The notes below the pieces were generated by a model. It worked only from the letters and a program-made list of their open reading frames with translations, was not told the origin of the DNA and searched no databases. The position numbers and the translations under genes were made by a program. 37,174 nt of DNA, from positions 1-37,174 of the forward strand of contig QANT01006161.1 of the NCBI GenBank assembly GCA_003254885.1, read 5' to 3'. Origin of the DNA: Purshia tridentata. Its lineage: Eukaryota > Streptophyta > Magnoliopsida > Rosales > Rosaceae. Positions within the stretch are counted from its first letter, which is position 1, and each line of letters begins with the position of its first letter. Shown one piece after another: positions 1 through 10,533 of the stretch.

Positions 1-745
1 ATCCATGCTTATAATATGGGATATGGTTGTTAACATTGACTTATATTATAAATAGACTTTTAACACGTGCTAATACATATGCAAATGAAAATTTTTAATT
101 ATAATATTTTTAATTATTTAGTATTATTTATTTTTAACTAATTATTAAAAAAATTAAAAACTTTAACTATTTATAACTCTCTACTCTCTCCACTAATAAA
201 GTGGTGGAGTGTTTTTGTTTTTATTTCTAATATTTTTTAATGGCTTAATTTTACGTTTGTACTCTTAACTTTATTATATTAGTTTAATTAACTCTTTAGT
301 TTAGTAAAGAGTTATTTGGAAAAACTATAATTTGGTAAAGCTTATAACACCAAACCTTTCTCCTAATTTTATAATATTAAAAATTAAAGATACGTAAATT
401 AATTATACTACGTGATAATATTATGATTATACAAAATAATTACTTAGGAGGAAAGAGTAGCATTAACAATTTGTTTACTCTATACAAAACATGTTTTGAA
501 AATATATATTAACAATTTTTTATTCTTTATAAACAATATATTTTGAAAATATACATAAAATATATTGTAAATTTGTATAAAGTAAAATTACATCATGCAA
601 TAGAAATATACGTGGTTTCTTAGTTTCACTATATTATCATGATGACATGGTAAAACCGTCTCATCCAAGTTTTTTTCGACGGGAGAGTGGTGTTGGGTGG
701 GGGATGTGTTGAGTACGTTGCTGAGTTTTCCTTTTATTTCTTTTT

Positions 746-1351
746 TTACAATTGAGGATATAAATGGAATATTTCCATTTCAAAGGTCTGGACTCGTACA
801 TTGGACCTTTTACCTAAGCCACAATTACAAATCATATGACCCCTTACAACAAAAAAATAAAAATAAAAATCATATTTGCTCCTCTTAAGAACCAAATGAC
901 CGTAGTCGTATAAGATGATCTCAAGCCTTTTCTTCAGTTGATAGTATGTCATAAGCCAAATAAATAAGCTCATCATATTTGGAACGATGTCGGGTAAACA
1001 CTTAAGGCGACTTAAGACGCTATTTGGGAGATTGATGAGCAAAATGCAAAAATCCAATGAAACAACAAGAAGCCAAACCACACGAAAACCAAAGAGGGAA
1101 AGAGTAGAAAGCCACCGCATAATCGTTAAAAACCAGCCCCAATCTGCCACTATTATTATCAAAGAAATGGTGGAGAAGAACACCACCTGAACAACACACG
1201 AAAAAACAAAACCAAGAAAAAATAAAGCTCTCACATGAAAAGTTGGAAAAACTCTAACATAGAGGAAGAAAAGTATCCCGAAAGTCATACCAAAATCACA
1301 AAAAGAAAAAGTAGAGGGAGTGGCTAATGCTCCCTTTCCTGAAAAACTCAA
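746..1351 (-). other. Unrecognised minus-strand open frame of about 200 codons
   Basis: An open frame runs on the minus strand across this AT-rich block. Its upstream end has no ATG (the first codon is TTG; the first in-frame ATG is about 21 codons in). The translation is very rich in Phe, Leu, Val and Ile, partly because the plus strand is A-rich, so it looks like a chain of hydrophobic segments without any motif I recognise. No intron signals, promoter or coding-type codon bias were evident. It could be a relic of a retroelement 3' region or a chance frame; I do not consider it a supported gene. Confidence 0.2.
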
Positions 1352-2382
1352 CCGAAAGAGAGAGTTGAGGACATAAAAGAGAGCTTTTTTTGGTGGCAGC
1401 TAGGTTTTTTGGTTAGCTGAGCATTTTGTCTCTTCATTTCTTCAAAGACAATTTTATTTTGCAAGGGAAATCGAACTTATAATCTATCATTTCACCTTAT
1501 ATGTTATATGGGCGAAGCCACATGTAGGCTTGAGGTGGCTATGTCCCACAACCCTATATATGGCTTTATGCAGTTTCTTGACTTCTTCTAAAGAATTTTA
1601 CATGTATTTTTAGAATCATAAAGAACTTAAAAAAATCTATATGACCCTCCAATTAAAATATTTGAATTTCTAGCCCCTTGACTTTGTGACTCGACCCATG
1701 TCCATTGCATAGAGAGGAATTAGGGAGTAGCTTGTCAATATGACTCTGCCCATTATAGCACCACATCCATTGCATGATGCTTGCTCAGCTAATATTGCAT
1801 GATTACATATTTGCTTTGCATGAAATTTGTGTTCAAGTACTCTCGAAAACACAGTAATCAAAAACCCAGAAGCTTGCACTCACCACTCATATATGGAGCC
1901 TCAGCCAAAGCCAGTCAGGGAGGGACGTGGTTCACTGTAGTCTGCATGTGCTGCTACTCTATCTTGTACAAGAACTAGAAGCCTACTCGTCGCATTGTGG
2001 AGTTTCAGGCACGCTGAAAAAGATTGAGAATTGAACTATGGATAAATTATCAAACATGCAATTAATTTAATGTTTTATTTTCACTTTTTAAAGGAATAAA
2101 ATTCAATTATATATATATATTTTAGAAAAAAAGAAAAAAAAGAAAAGAGAGAGAATATACATAACTATCTAAAGGAGATGAGGTTATGGAGCTAAAACAA
2201 CTTTGTGTTTGGAAAAATTGTGTGATTGTGATGCCCAACAAATTTCTCTCTTTCACTCTTTTAAATGCCTTTCCACAGCATTTTTAATTTTTTGTTGAAC
2301 ACTTTATAGAATTTTTGAAATGGTCAATCAAAAAAAGTACACAAAAGTATATGGGCATTGGGAACCCATCTTCTCTATACAG

Positions 2383-2414
2383 AGAAATTCCCCAAATGAG
2401 AAATTCCCCAAATG
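2383..2414. repeat. 16-bp perfect tandem duplication
   Basis: The unit AGAAATTCCCCAAATG occurs twice head to tail (2383-2398 and 2399-2414) without mismatch. Confidence 0.9.
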
Positions 2415-3291
2415 GCTTTATCGAGCATAGGAATTACTTTATATCCTTCATACTCAAGATGTCTCTCTTCTCTTTTGACTCCCCTGGGGATTACAAAGTA
2501 CATAATGTGTATATCATTGTGTGCCATTCGATTTCGTATCTGAGAATAAACTGATGTTAATTCTTATGATTGTACGGATTAATAATGGTTGCCAAACTCA
2601 ATCAAAAGGCTAAACCTTTATTAATTTGTGTGGATTTTGCTGTGGTGCATACACTACATAGCATAGGGATACTCGTGGCCATTGGATTGATGGGTTCACG
2701 ATTTTCTATTTTAGGGTATAATTTTGTAAATCGTTAAATATGTCTGCATCTCATGCAAACGTTTGCCATTTTTAATTTTCATATCTCTAATATTTTCTCA
2801 AATAGTTAAATCATTTGTATCACAAACACAACATATATATATATATCATGATGGTGATAACAAGAGAAAATTGACAAATTTTTTTTTTCTTTGGCATTGT
2901 TTTTTAATGGATTCTGAGACAATTATTTCACAACTTCAATTGCAAGCATGCATTCTACAATAAGTGCAATTCACAGTGCCATATGCATCAGCTGCTCACA
3001 CAAGAATATATGAAGCATACCTATATTATATGTGTCCCTACCTACCAGACCAAGAATTAATTAGTACATGTATAACTCAATTCATAATTAATCACCGATA
3101 TCCCTATACAATGTCAGAAAACAGTAATTCACATGCACACTCAAGTATACATGTTGGCAATATATGGTCTTCTTAAGTCTTGTGTCTGGACAATTGCAAA
3201 GGTTTTTAATGAACCCACATGGTAAATACAATAAGAATTTATATATAATAGCAATTGAGTGGTGGAGGTAGGCTAGGAATTAAGTACTTGT

Positions 3292-3369
3292 CCTCCAGCC
3301 AGACATATATGTACAAGTTTGAGCAGTATTATGTTTGCCCTCCAGCCAGACATGTACAAGTTTGAGCAG
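3292..3369. repeat. Imperfect direct duplication, 31-35 bp
   Basis: The segment 3292-3326 (CCTCCAGCCAGACAT ... GTACAAGTTTGAGCAG) recurs at 3339-3369, lacking a 4-bp ATAT insertion and separated by 12 bp. A further partial copy (GCAGCCAGACATGG) follows directly. It looks like a local slippage or recombination product. Confidence 0.85.
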
Positions 3370-4744
3370 CCAGACATGGACTGAGATGTGACCCACATGG
3401 TTTATTAAAAGTGAGAAATGTATGCATGGGGTAAGAGACTATAAGGAGATTGCTATGATTGTAGTCACAAGGTGGGAAAAATTAAAGGAGTAAATTCAAA
3501 GCTCTCTTTGATACATGGGGTACTCCGAAAAATATCTTCCTGCTGGCCCTCAGTCTCATACATACCACACTCACATTATAAAAGTGAATTAAAGCTCTCT
3601 CTTGGCAGCTTATATTCTTTGTAACTCCCCACAAGCAAAGGCCAAATTGGCAAAAGTTCAACCCCAAAAGATGCATACATACGTAACACACAACTTTAAT
3701 TTGTTTTTATTTGTTCCTTTTCAGTCATATTTTCACACAAGCCCCACCCCATCAGTACTATTTTTCAACGGATTTGGTGACAAACAAAGAAAGCGTATGC
3801 ACAAGGATATGCATTTCAAACCAAACCCCAGGAGAGTCAATAGTTTTTCATTGGTTTAATTGTTTCATCATCCAATTTGTCAAAGATTAATTTAGACATA
3901 GCTAAAGGCTGAAGCTCTTTAACTTCTGGAAGATCCTACTCTGCCCCCTCCATATAGATAATTATTTTTTTTGTTTTCTTTTTGATATATATGTTTAGCT
4001 GTGGCATTAAATTTCAGCATCACTTGCATGATAAGCTCTTAATTACCACCAACCAAAACAAATAATCTCGTGACAACAATACTTTTATTGTAATATGACA
4101 AGTTCTGCATACTATAGTTGTATACAACGTTACTTCTCTTGCATAAAATGAATTATATAACTAACATGAGGGGCTAAATATGAGCTAACTAGAAGGGTGC
4201 ATTTGTATAAAATGTTTGTATATAAGATTTTTTCGCTTCAATAAAGGGGATTATGAAATGAATGGGGTTAAGAAATATTATGAATTATGCTAACTACAAG
4301 TTTGTCTCCTAATTATGGAGTTTAGATTATTTTTTGTATGCTTACTACACTTTTCTGGGTTGCAATTTTATTAATGGACTACTTCAGATGCATATATGTA
4401 AAGCACAAAGTGAGGCTTTAATTTCTGTTCCTCATGAAAAGTAGTGGTTCTTGGTTGAAGTTGGCTTTAAAGGACTAAAGCCTGTAATACATACCTACCC
4501 GGATTGAAATGGTCTCCTTCGTTCAATGGTGATCCTTATAAATTTTCTTCATCAGAACCCATTTTTGGCTGCAAATGGATGGACAAAAATAACAGAATGG
4601 GATGATAATGAGAAAGGTTAGAAAGAAAAGGATATATACACACTTACATGCTGCAAATGCTGAAAGAGGATATGTCTGAATCGCTTGGCATTTTGTGATT
4701 GATCAATGATATTGCATGAAGGGTACTGCAAGTTAATTTCTTTG

Positions 4745-4838
4745 CGTTGGGGGGAATGAAGCCTGGTCCGAAATCATTCAGCTGACCATGTTCTTTGCTT
4801 CAAAGGAATGGTCTCGAACCAGACAGCATTCCCCTCAA
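4745..4838 (-). ncRNA. MIR166: MIR166 precursor hairpin (miR165/166 family)
   Basis: This is a microRNA gene that controls HD-ZIP III transcription factors, and hence leaf polarity, meristem and vascular patterning. On the minus strand the 3' arm at 4771-4751 is exactly the 21-nt canonical plant miR166, beginning TCGGACCAGG and ending CATTCCCC. The 5' arm at 4832-4812 begins GGAATGCTGTCTGG and is the typical miR166 star; the two pair with 2-nt 3' overhangs. The stem extends outward (GTTG with CAAC). The terminal part forms its own small stem, with GACCAT pairing ATGGTC and CCTTTG facing CAAAG. A TATA box about 100 bases upstream and a CT-rich leader complete a standard Pol II miRNA gene. Only one miR166 copy was seen in the window. 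The paralogue letter cannot be assigned. Confidence 0.95.
4751..4771 (-). ncRNA. MIR166: Mature miR166 (3' arm)
   Basis: These 21 nucleotides, read on the minus strand, match the canonical miR166 sequence at every position as I know it. The star strand lies at 4812-4832 in the same hairpin. Confidence 0.93.
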
Positions 4839-4855
4839 CAGTTTTTGACTCATTT

Positions 4856-4889
<34 letters not shown>
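4856..4889. repeat. GA/CT microsatellite in the MIR166 leader
   Basis: An AG repeat on the plus strand, interrupted once by AAAG. Read on the minus strand it is a CT tract about 20 bases before the MIR166 hairpin and after the predicted transcription start, so it should lie in the primary miRNA leader. Confidence 0.9.
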
Positions 4890-4894
<5 letters not shown>

Positions 4895-4932
4895 TTAATT
4901 TTGATTTGGCCATGCAATACTGTTTTCATAGG

Positions 4933-4944
4933 CCCTTTTATATA
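4933..4944 (-). promoter_or_regulatory. TATA box of MIR166
   Basis: The minus strand reads TATATAAAAGGG, a strong plant TATA box. It would place the transcription start near 4905-4915, roughly 70-80 bases before the base of the MIR166 hairpin, with the CT repeat in between. Confidence 0.75.
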
Positions 4945-6540
4945 CGTGAGGAAGAGGAGTGTCTTATGTGGGTCAAGGTGACATGGTGGTGCCACTTTCC
5001 ACGACTTCCCTGTCATGCTTTCATTGCTTTTCACAAAGCTTTGGAAATCATTTTGGTGTAGTACCCTTTCAGTCCTCTCTTCCTCCCTCAGGGGTTTTTA
5101 AAAAAGAAGACCAAAAAACCCATTTTTCCTACCTAATTTGGTTCGCTTCGAAGACAAAAAAAAATTTGGTTAACCACAGCATTGAGACTTACTTGTTCTT
5201 AGAACCAAACCACGGCATTAATACTAGTACAAGGACATGATCAATAACTTGTCAAAGGCATTGACCAATTTGATATGGTTTGGTGTGAAAAAGATGAAGA
5301 CCATTTGCTATTGTCTTATTAAATTAAGTAAGGATTTGGTGCAGATTTGAAGTCAAAGCAAGAGCTTCTTTTAGCATGTAATTAAAGACTAGAAGAAATC
5401 CTCCCAACCTGCCCTGTTTGCCCTCTCTTTGAAATCTATGTGATGTACATTATTCAACAGGGACACAAGGCTTGTTTATAGCATAAATATGACGCAGCGG
5501 CATTAATCTTATAATTAATTAACGAATCTGCTTATATCTAGATAGATCATCAACATTATTGTGGGGTTACACCACAATTAATGACTTGAACTGAATTAAT
5601 GAATTGGATTTGTGCATGATGATCTGATTGGGTGTCTAAAGGGTCTTTTTATTCTTTAGTTGATGATGGGTGGGAAAAAGCCTTAGTGCATTGATGAAGG
5701 GAATACTCGAAATAGTGTGATTCCAAGCTTAAATGGAAAGAAATGCAGGTTGGCCTGTTAAAGATTAAGCAGATCAACCAAGAAAGAAAAAAGAGCATGC
5801 AGTAGATGCTGAGGGTGAGTGTTATTTAAAAACTTGAAGTTGAATTGTGATATGGGTATTAAATTTTTTGACAGAATATATATCAGACATATATATAACA
5901 TCACATGTTACACATGTAGTGGGTTGAGAATTTAAGATTGAGAAGCAAACATTTTGGCCCATAGTTTTAATAGATCCCGAAAGCTTATTAGGCAAAACAA
6001 TTTGCTGTCTTTTACTTTCTGCAGCACTTCTACTAATTCAAACATATGACCATAAAAAATGAAAGAAATATGGTTCTGTTTCCATTGGAATGAATGCCAA
6101 GCCTACTCATTCATACATAAAATAAAATAAAATAAACATTGGGCAAAGTAGTACATTTGCCACTTTCTGCAATCACCTAGGATTTTGGATACGTGAGCAT
6201 GTAATTTGCATGCCATGTCATGTCCTGCGGCACTATAGTATAATATAATTTTCTGGCCAAATGCCAAAAAATTTTACCAATTGCTATGGCAATGTCGTAT
6301 TTGCTCATTTTGGGCCTATTTGAACCTCATTTATTTCAAGTAAATAGGAGATTTTCATATAATTTACCACATCATTTCATGATTAAAATTTCAAAATTTT
6401 TTTTTGGTAAACTCTAATATTATTGTTACTCTTATGTCTGCATAACGGGATGGTTGCCTACCATGAATTGTGCAAAATTACCTTGAATTTGATCCTCTAT
6501 TAAGATGAGGAGGGTTTTGAATTTGATTCTAACCAAGTTC

Positions 6541-6620
6541 TTTTTTTATCTGGATGAGGAAGGAAGTCAAATTTGAGACCTCTCAATTATTATGGACAGA
6601 AATACCACTAAACCAATATT
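6541..6620 (-). mobile_element. tRNA-like SINE candidate, minus strand
   Basis: Read on the minus strand, an A-box-like TGGTTTAGTGG (6615-6605) is followed 43 bases later by a B-box-like ATTTGACTTCC (6572-6562) and then an A-rich tail (6548-6541). Order and spacing match an internal RNA polymerase III promoter of tRNA type. The B box is imperfect and no clear target-site duplication was found. A second A run at 6399-6408 could be the true 3' end of a longer element of about 220 bp. Confidence 0.45.
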
Positions 6621-7032
6621 TAGCTGGCATTCATAGGATTCAACAGCATTTCACAAGTAGCGAGTCAAGCCAATTGAATCCTAATGCTTCATTGCTTCAG
6701 ACAAATTGTGAGTTGCCAAAAGTAACCACCTAAATATAAAAGTCGTGACCCACTAACCAAATGGTGATGTCCAAAGCTCATGAGTTTAATTTAATCATGT
6801 TGGAACACATTGGGGGCAAACTGTAGCATCCCTCAAAATGTGAGGAGCTGATGTCCACAATATATCTTTCTTTATGGGGCACAGTGGACGCACTACTCTT
6901 GCTTCTACCTAGGCCGATGTCAAATTTTCAATTTAGAAAACAGAACTCATAAATTTGAAATGTTTTGAAATGTTGGATGTTGGGGTCGTGGGGGTGGGGT
7001 GTGTAGGGATATGTTAGTGGGGTGTGTGGTGT

Positions 7033-7201
7033 AGACCAAAATCCTCTACCTATTTGCCTATCCATCTTTCTACCATATTTTTAATCTTGGCCATGCTTCC
7101 TTCCATATTTTACTCTTTCTTTGTCTCTCTACTCTCTATTTGATGGCCAAAATTAAGATATGATAGGCAAATGAGTAATCAAATAGGTAGGAATCTTGTC
7201 C
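7033..7201. mobile_element. MITE with 9-bp target duplication (Mutator type)
   Basis: A 169-bp element with no coding capacity. Its ends are inverted copies: the left end AGACCAAAATCCTCTACC and the complement of the right end GGACAAGATTCCTACC run on into ACCTATTTG. With gaps, similarity continues through GCCTATC and TTGGCCAT, so the arms take up most of the element. It is flanked on both sides by the exact 9-mer GTGTGGTGT (7024-7032 and 7202-7210). A 9-bp duplication is the signature of Mutator-like transposases, so this is a non-autonomous Mutator MITE. The locally GT-rich flank slightly lowers the weight of the duplication. Confidence 0.75.
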
Positions 7202-7202
7202 G

Positions 7203-7330
7203 TGTGGTGTTTGGGTTGGGTGGGTGTGTAGTGATAAAATTTGGCGAAATTAATGAAGTAGGGGTATTTTGTTAATAGGACGGGTGTGTTATCAGAAAAT
7301 TTAAAATTTGAGAAGAGTATGGAGGGTGTA
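7203..7330. repeat. Degenerate GGGTGTGTAGTGA-type tandem repeat
   Basis: The phrase GGTGTGTAGTGATAAAATTT recurs in altered form (GGGTGTGTTATCAGAAAATTT, GGGTGTATAGTGAGAAAAAA) about every 55-60 bases. It appears to be an old tandem array. Similar GT-rich text lies left of the MITE, so the MITE probably inserted into this array. Confidence 0.5.
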
Positions 7331-8555
7331 TAGTGAGAAAAAATAGAGTGTGCAAATAACAGCACACTATAATTATTGGGTCTATTTAGAAGCTTCGAAA
7401 ATACACGAACCAAACATATGGAAAAAGATTTACATACCTACTACAAACCACAATTAAATAACTCAAGGATCCCACTTTGACTCAATGACTAGACAAGCCT
7501 TGACATGTCATTTCACAAAAGTTTATTTTTCCTTGATAGGCTCATACGGAACTGAAATGTGAATTTGAGCTTGGAATATACTTGGAATGCAAATAAAATT
7601 GAATACAGGAACTAACATCTGAACACACATTTTAAAATTATTTTTATCAAGATACAGATATAGAAAAACAGGCAGTGAGAACTCAAGAACTTAAAGTGGA
7701 GCAAAATCTAAAGCCACCATCCTTTTGACTAGGAATTTTGTTTCCATAAATGAGGCATACTATGCCCAAAAAGTCCTGTTTTTTCTGTTCGATGACAAAA
7801 ACGCTTCACATTGGGCACTTTACTCTCTAAGGGTATCTTTTTCTTTTTTCTTTAAAGAACCTTTCATGATGAAGCTTACTGTGATTGGGCAAACCAAGGA
7901 TTTCCATCCCAACCAAGAACAATTTTTCCACCCTACGAAAGCACAGGTCTATAGGGCCCTTGACTCTTCTTTTTATCTCTCTATTGTGGATACAGTAAGC
8001 AAAAAACATTTCCCGGACACTATCATGTAAACTGGACACATAAGTACACTATCTTCGCTGAAAACATGAATTTCTTTGTCACATAATGTTACAAAGTACT
8101 ATATCTTGTAGAATCCTAACCACAAAAGAATATCGACTCTCCCAGTACAATTTCTATTTTGCTTTCTATCTAGCGGAAAGACAATAGAAGAAATAAGACT
8201 CATTTATTTTAAACTTAAGTACAGACCAAAAATCGAAAGACAGCAGGCAGATGGTGCCTCATTATTATTGTTTTCACCACAAGAAGTTAAAAACCAAAAC
8301 AGATAGTCCTCCAACATTAATTAAAATATTCAAACAAGAGTACAAACAGTCTTCTTGACAGATAAATAACTCTTCATATACATGAGTAGATATAAATTAC
8401 AAAAGATGTACACTTATAAATTACACACAAACAATGCAACAAGTCACTGCTAGTTATAGAAATATAAGATGCAAATAATTTAGAGCAAGTCACAAGATTG
8501 AGACAGAAAATGAAGACTCTTTTCCTCTTATAAATTAGGAAACTCACCAGAAAAC

Positions 8556-9251
8556 TCAGGATTGGACAAAAATGTCCATATGCTGTCCATTTAGGTTGGC
8601 TGGGATGAGCTTGCTAATCTCATCCACTTTCTTGGGCTCATCAATTAAATTGCTAACAGCGTTACCATTTTGGATGTTGATCTGATTCTTACTTTTCAGG
8701 GAACCAGCATAAGTGGTGTGTTCTTTGTAGCTACTCATGCTATGACGATTTCCCTGACCAAAAGTTCCTTTCGTTCTGCCTCCTTGGGATAATTTGACTG
8801 TATCACTGCAGCTCTTCCTTCGGCCAAGCTTTGGTGATTTTGCACGAGTTGGTGGCAGCTGGCATTCAGACAAAGCAAAAAATTGAAAAACTTGAGCTGT
8901 CATATACACATGTTATAAATATATTTCAATTTCCTTGAACTTTTCTGCTAACTATGAGAATGAGGTTTCAAAATATCATTTCAGAATCACATACAAGGTA
9001 TGAACCAAATAAATTCTCTGTATGACCTTTTTAAGTTCAGTCTTTGGTGGAGGTCCCTCATGGTAGAAGCTTGGCATCGGGTTTGCCTTAAACATTAAAC
9101 TCTTTCTCAGTTGCTTAATAGCTAACTCCTTCTCTTCCTTGAAATTTCAAGATTATGAAGCAGACAAAAGGTGAAGAAGAAATATATTAGAAACAATGTA
9201 ACAGCAGACACCATCAGTTCAATGTCGCAGTTGCGCCTCTATGTATGCCTC

Positions 9252-9292
<41 letters not shown>

Positions 9293-10529
9293 ATCAAACC
9301 TTGGTCCTTGCTTCACTTTGAGTTTTTTCAGCCTCCAGTGCATGGTGTTTCTCCTCTAATTTTGAATAAAACTATAATATGGCAACATTATAGGGCATTA
9401 AGTTGAATATTTTGGAACTAGGCCCATTACTCATAGAAGTAAAGAAATGAACCCCACAAAATAAAAATAAATGAAGGCACTACCTCCCTCCTTTTCTCTG
9501 CACGTTCACTGCATCTAAATGATGGAGCTGATGCAGCAGTTGTTCTGGACCTAATAGTCCTTGCAGATGCTACTGTGCTATGCATGTTCAAGGAATAAAA
9601 TTCACATTCAATGAGAAATCAGTAGAAGGAAGGAGATAAAGAGGCAAATGAATCAAGCTAAGACTTCAAAACATAGGATACGAGGAAGCAACAGAACAGG
9701 AATCTTCCTCATCAGGATGCTTCTTCTTATCAGGTTGCATTGGCTTCCTCAGTACCAAAGGTGATATTGGCTGCATATATAAAGATGTGATCAAGAACTT
9801 TTACAACTTCAACATTGATAATCATTCTGATAGTTGAAGAAAAATCATTAAAAAAAAGTTTTCTCATCTTTCAGTATACAAGCTTCTAGGTGCAGGGCAG
9901 GGATTTGTTACAAAGTAACTTCAAATAGAATATACAACAACCAACAGATTCATAGGGAAGGTTAAGATAACAAATAGTTGATATCTAGGTTTAGTTGCAG
10001 CAGATACCTGGTTATGCTTTGTGGTATTAAGATGTCGCAGACCGCTTGTGTTAGATAATTTATTGACACCATTGCCACAATCAAGTACAGCACTGAGTGG
10101 ACGAGTTCCACTTGAAGCACGCTTTTCAGTTGCTAAGGTAAATGGCTGTGGAACAGTATGCTTTATTCTAGCATTTCCAGCAGCGGGTTTTGGTGCATGA
10201 TTTACAGATGCTAGTGACTTATTGCTATCCTTCGTTTTCCCAGAATCCAGCTGAGCCTTCCCCACAGGCTGGCCATTATCAGAACTTGAGCTTACTACAT
10301 TCTGGTCGTCATTACATTTTTCAATATGACTCGGTTGAGAAATGTCAACAGAGTTTTCTGTAGTACATTCCTTCACTTCATAATCCTTTACTTCAATGGT
10401 CTCTTCCAAAATTTGGGGTTCATGATCACTGGGAATTCTTTCATGATTTGATTCATGAGAAACACCTTCTGAATAAACAACACATTCTGACTCCTCATCC
10501 ACGCAAATATCTGTAACTTCTATTCCCAT
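8556..10529 (-). CDS. WDL: WVD2-like / TPX2-family microtubule-associated protein
   Basis: Six coding exons on the minus strand: 10529-10008, 9770-9682, 9577-9484, 9371-9300, 9137-9027 and 8858-8556. They join in consistent phase to 396 residues. WVD2-like proteins bind and bundle cortical microtubules and influence anisotropic cell growth. The TPX2 C-terminal/KLEEK domain spans about residues 224-300: [12 protein letters not shown], then [16 protein letters not shown] (236-251), [18 protein letters not shown] and, after the last junction, [16 protein letters not shown]. The N-terminal 200 residues are acidic to polar and low-complexity, as is usual for the family. The start is the first ATG ([10 protein letters not shown]); a good acceptor (TTGCAAG) lies 4 bases before it, so the true 5' end is in an upstream non-coding exon. 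Which WDL paralogue this is cannot be told. Confidence 0.92.
9252..9292. repeat. Compound GT/GA microsatellite in WDL intron 4
   Basis: A GT run followed directly by a GA run. In gene orientation it is a CT tract followed by a CA tract that starts about 7 bases after the 5' splice site of coding exon 4 (donor at 9299-9298). Confidence 0.95.
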
Positions 10530-10533
10530 TGCA

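Larger units (their letters stand above)
1..4740. other. AT-rich intergenic region, no recognisable gene
   Basis: No protein gene can be supported here. The DNA is AT-rich with many short poly-A/T runs. It holds a 16-bp perfect tandem duplication (2383-2414), an imperfect 31-35-bp direct duplication (3292-3369), and an unexplained minus-strand open frame (746-1351, listed separately). Around 1505-1690 the text resembles degenerate plant transposon sequence, with a gene-poor stretch of frames broken by stops, but I cannot assign a family. The last few hundred bases (about 4450-4740) lie downstream of the minus-strand MIR166 hairpin and may belong to its primary transcript. Confidence 0.6.
5000..8220. 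other. Intergenic region between MIR166 and the WVD2-like gene
   Basis: No protein gene is supported. The right side of MIR166 (about 4945-5400) should contain its promoter. The rest contains a tRNA-like SINE candidate (6541-6620), a Mutator-type MITE (7033-7201) and a GT-rich degenerate repeat zone on both sides of it (about 6965-7330). A plus-strand open frame at 7725-8030 starts with TTG, matches nothing I know and is not called a gene. The segment nearest 8550 is probably the 3' UTR of the neighbouring minus-strand gene. Confidence 0.55.

Noticed and set aside
1465..1500. Minus-strand AAGTTCGATTTCCC, a B-box-like motif followed by an A-rich stretch
   Set aside because: No A box lies about 43 bases upstream. 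It may be a truncated SINE, but one motif is too little.
4959..5240. Plus-strand open frame of 93 codons beside MIR166
   Set aside because: It overlaps the predicted MIR166 promoter, has no recognisable domain or splice structure, and a composition no different from the surroundings.
7725..8039. Overlapping open frames on both strands (101 and 70 codons)
   Set aside because: The plus-strand frame starts with TTG, neither shows a known domain, and no splice or promoter signals support them.
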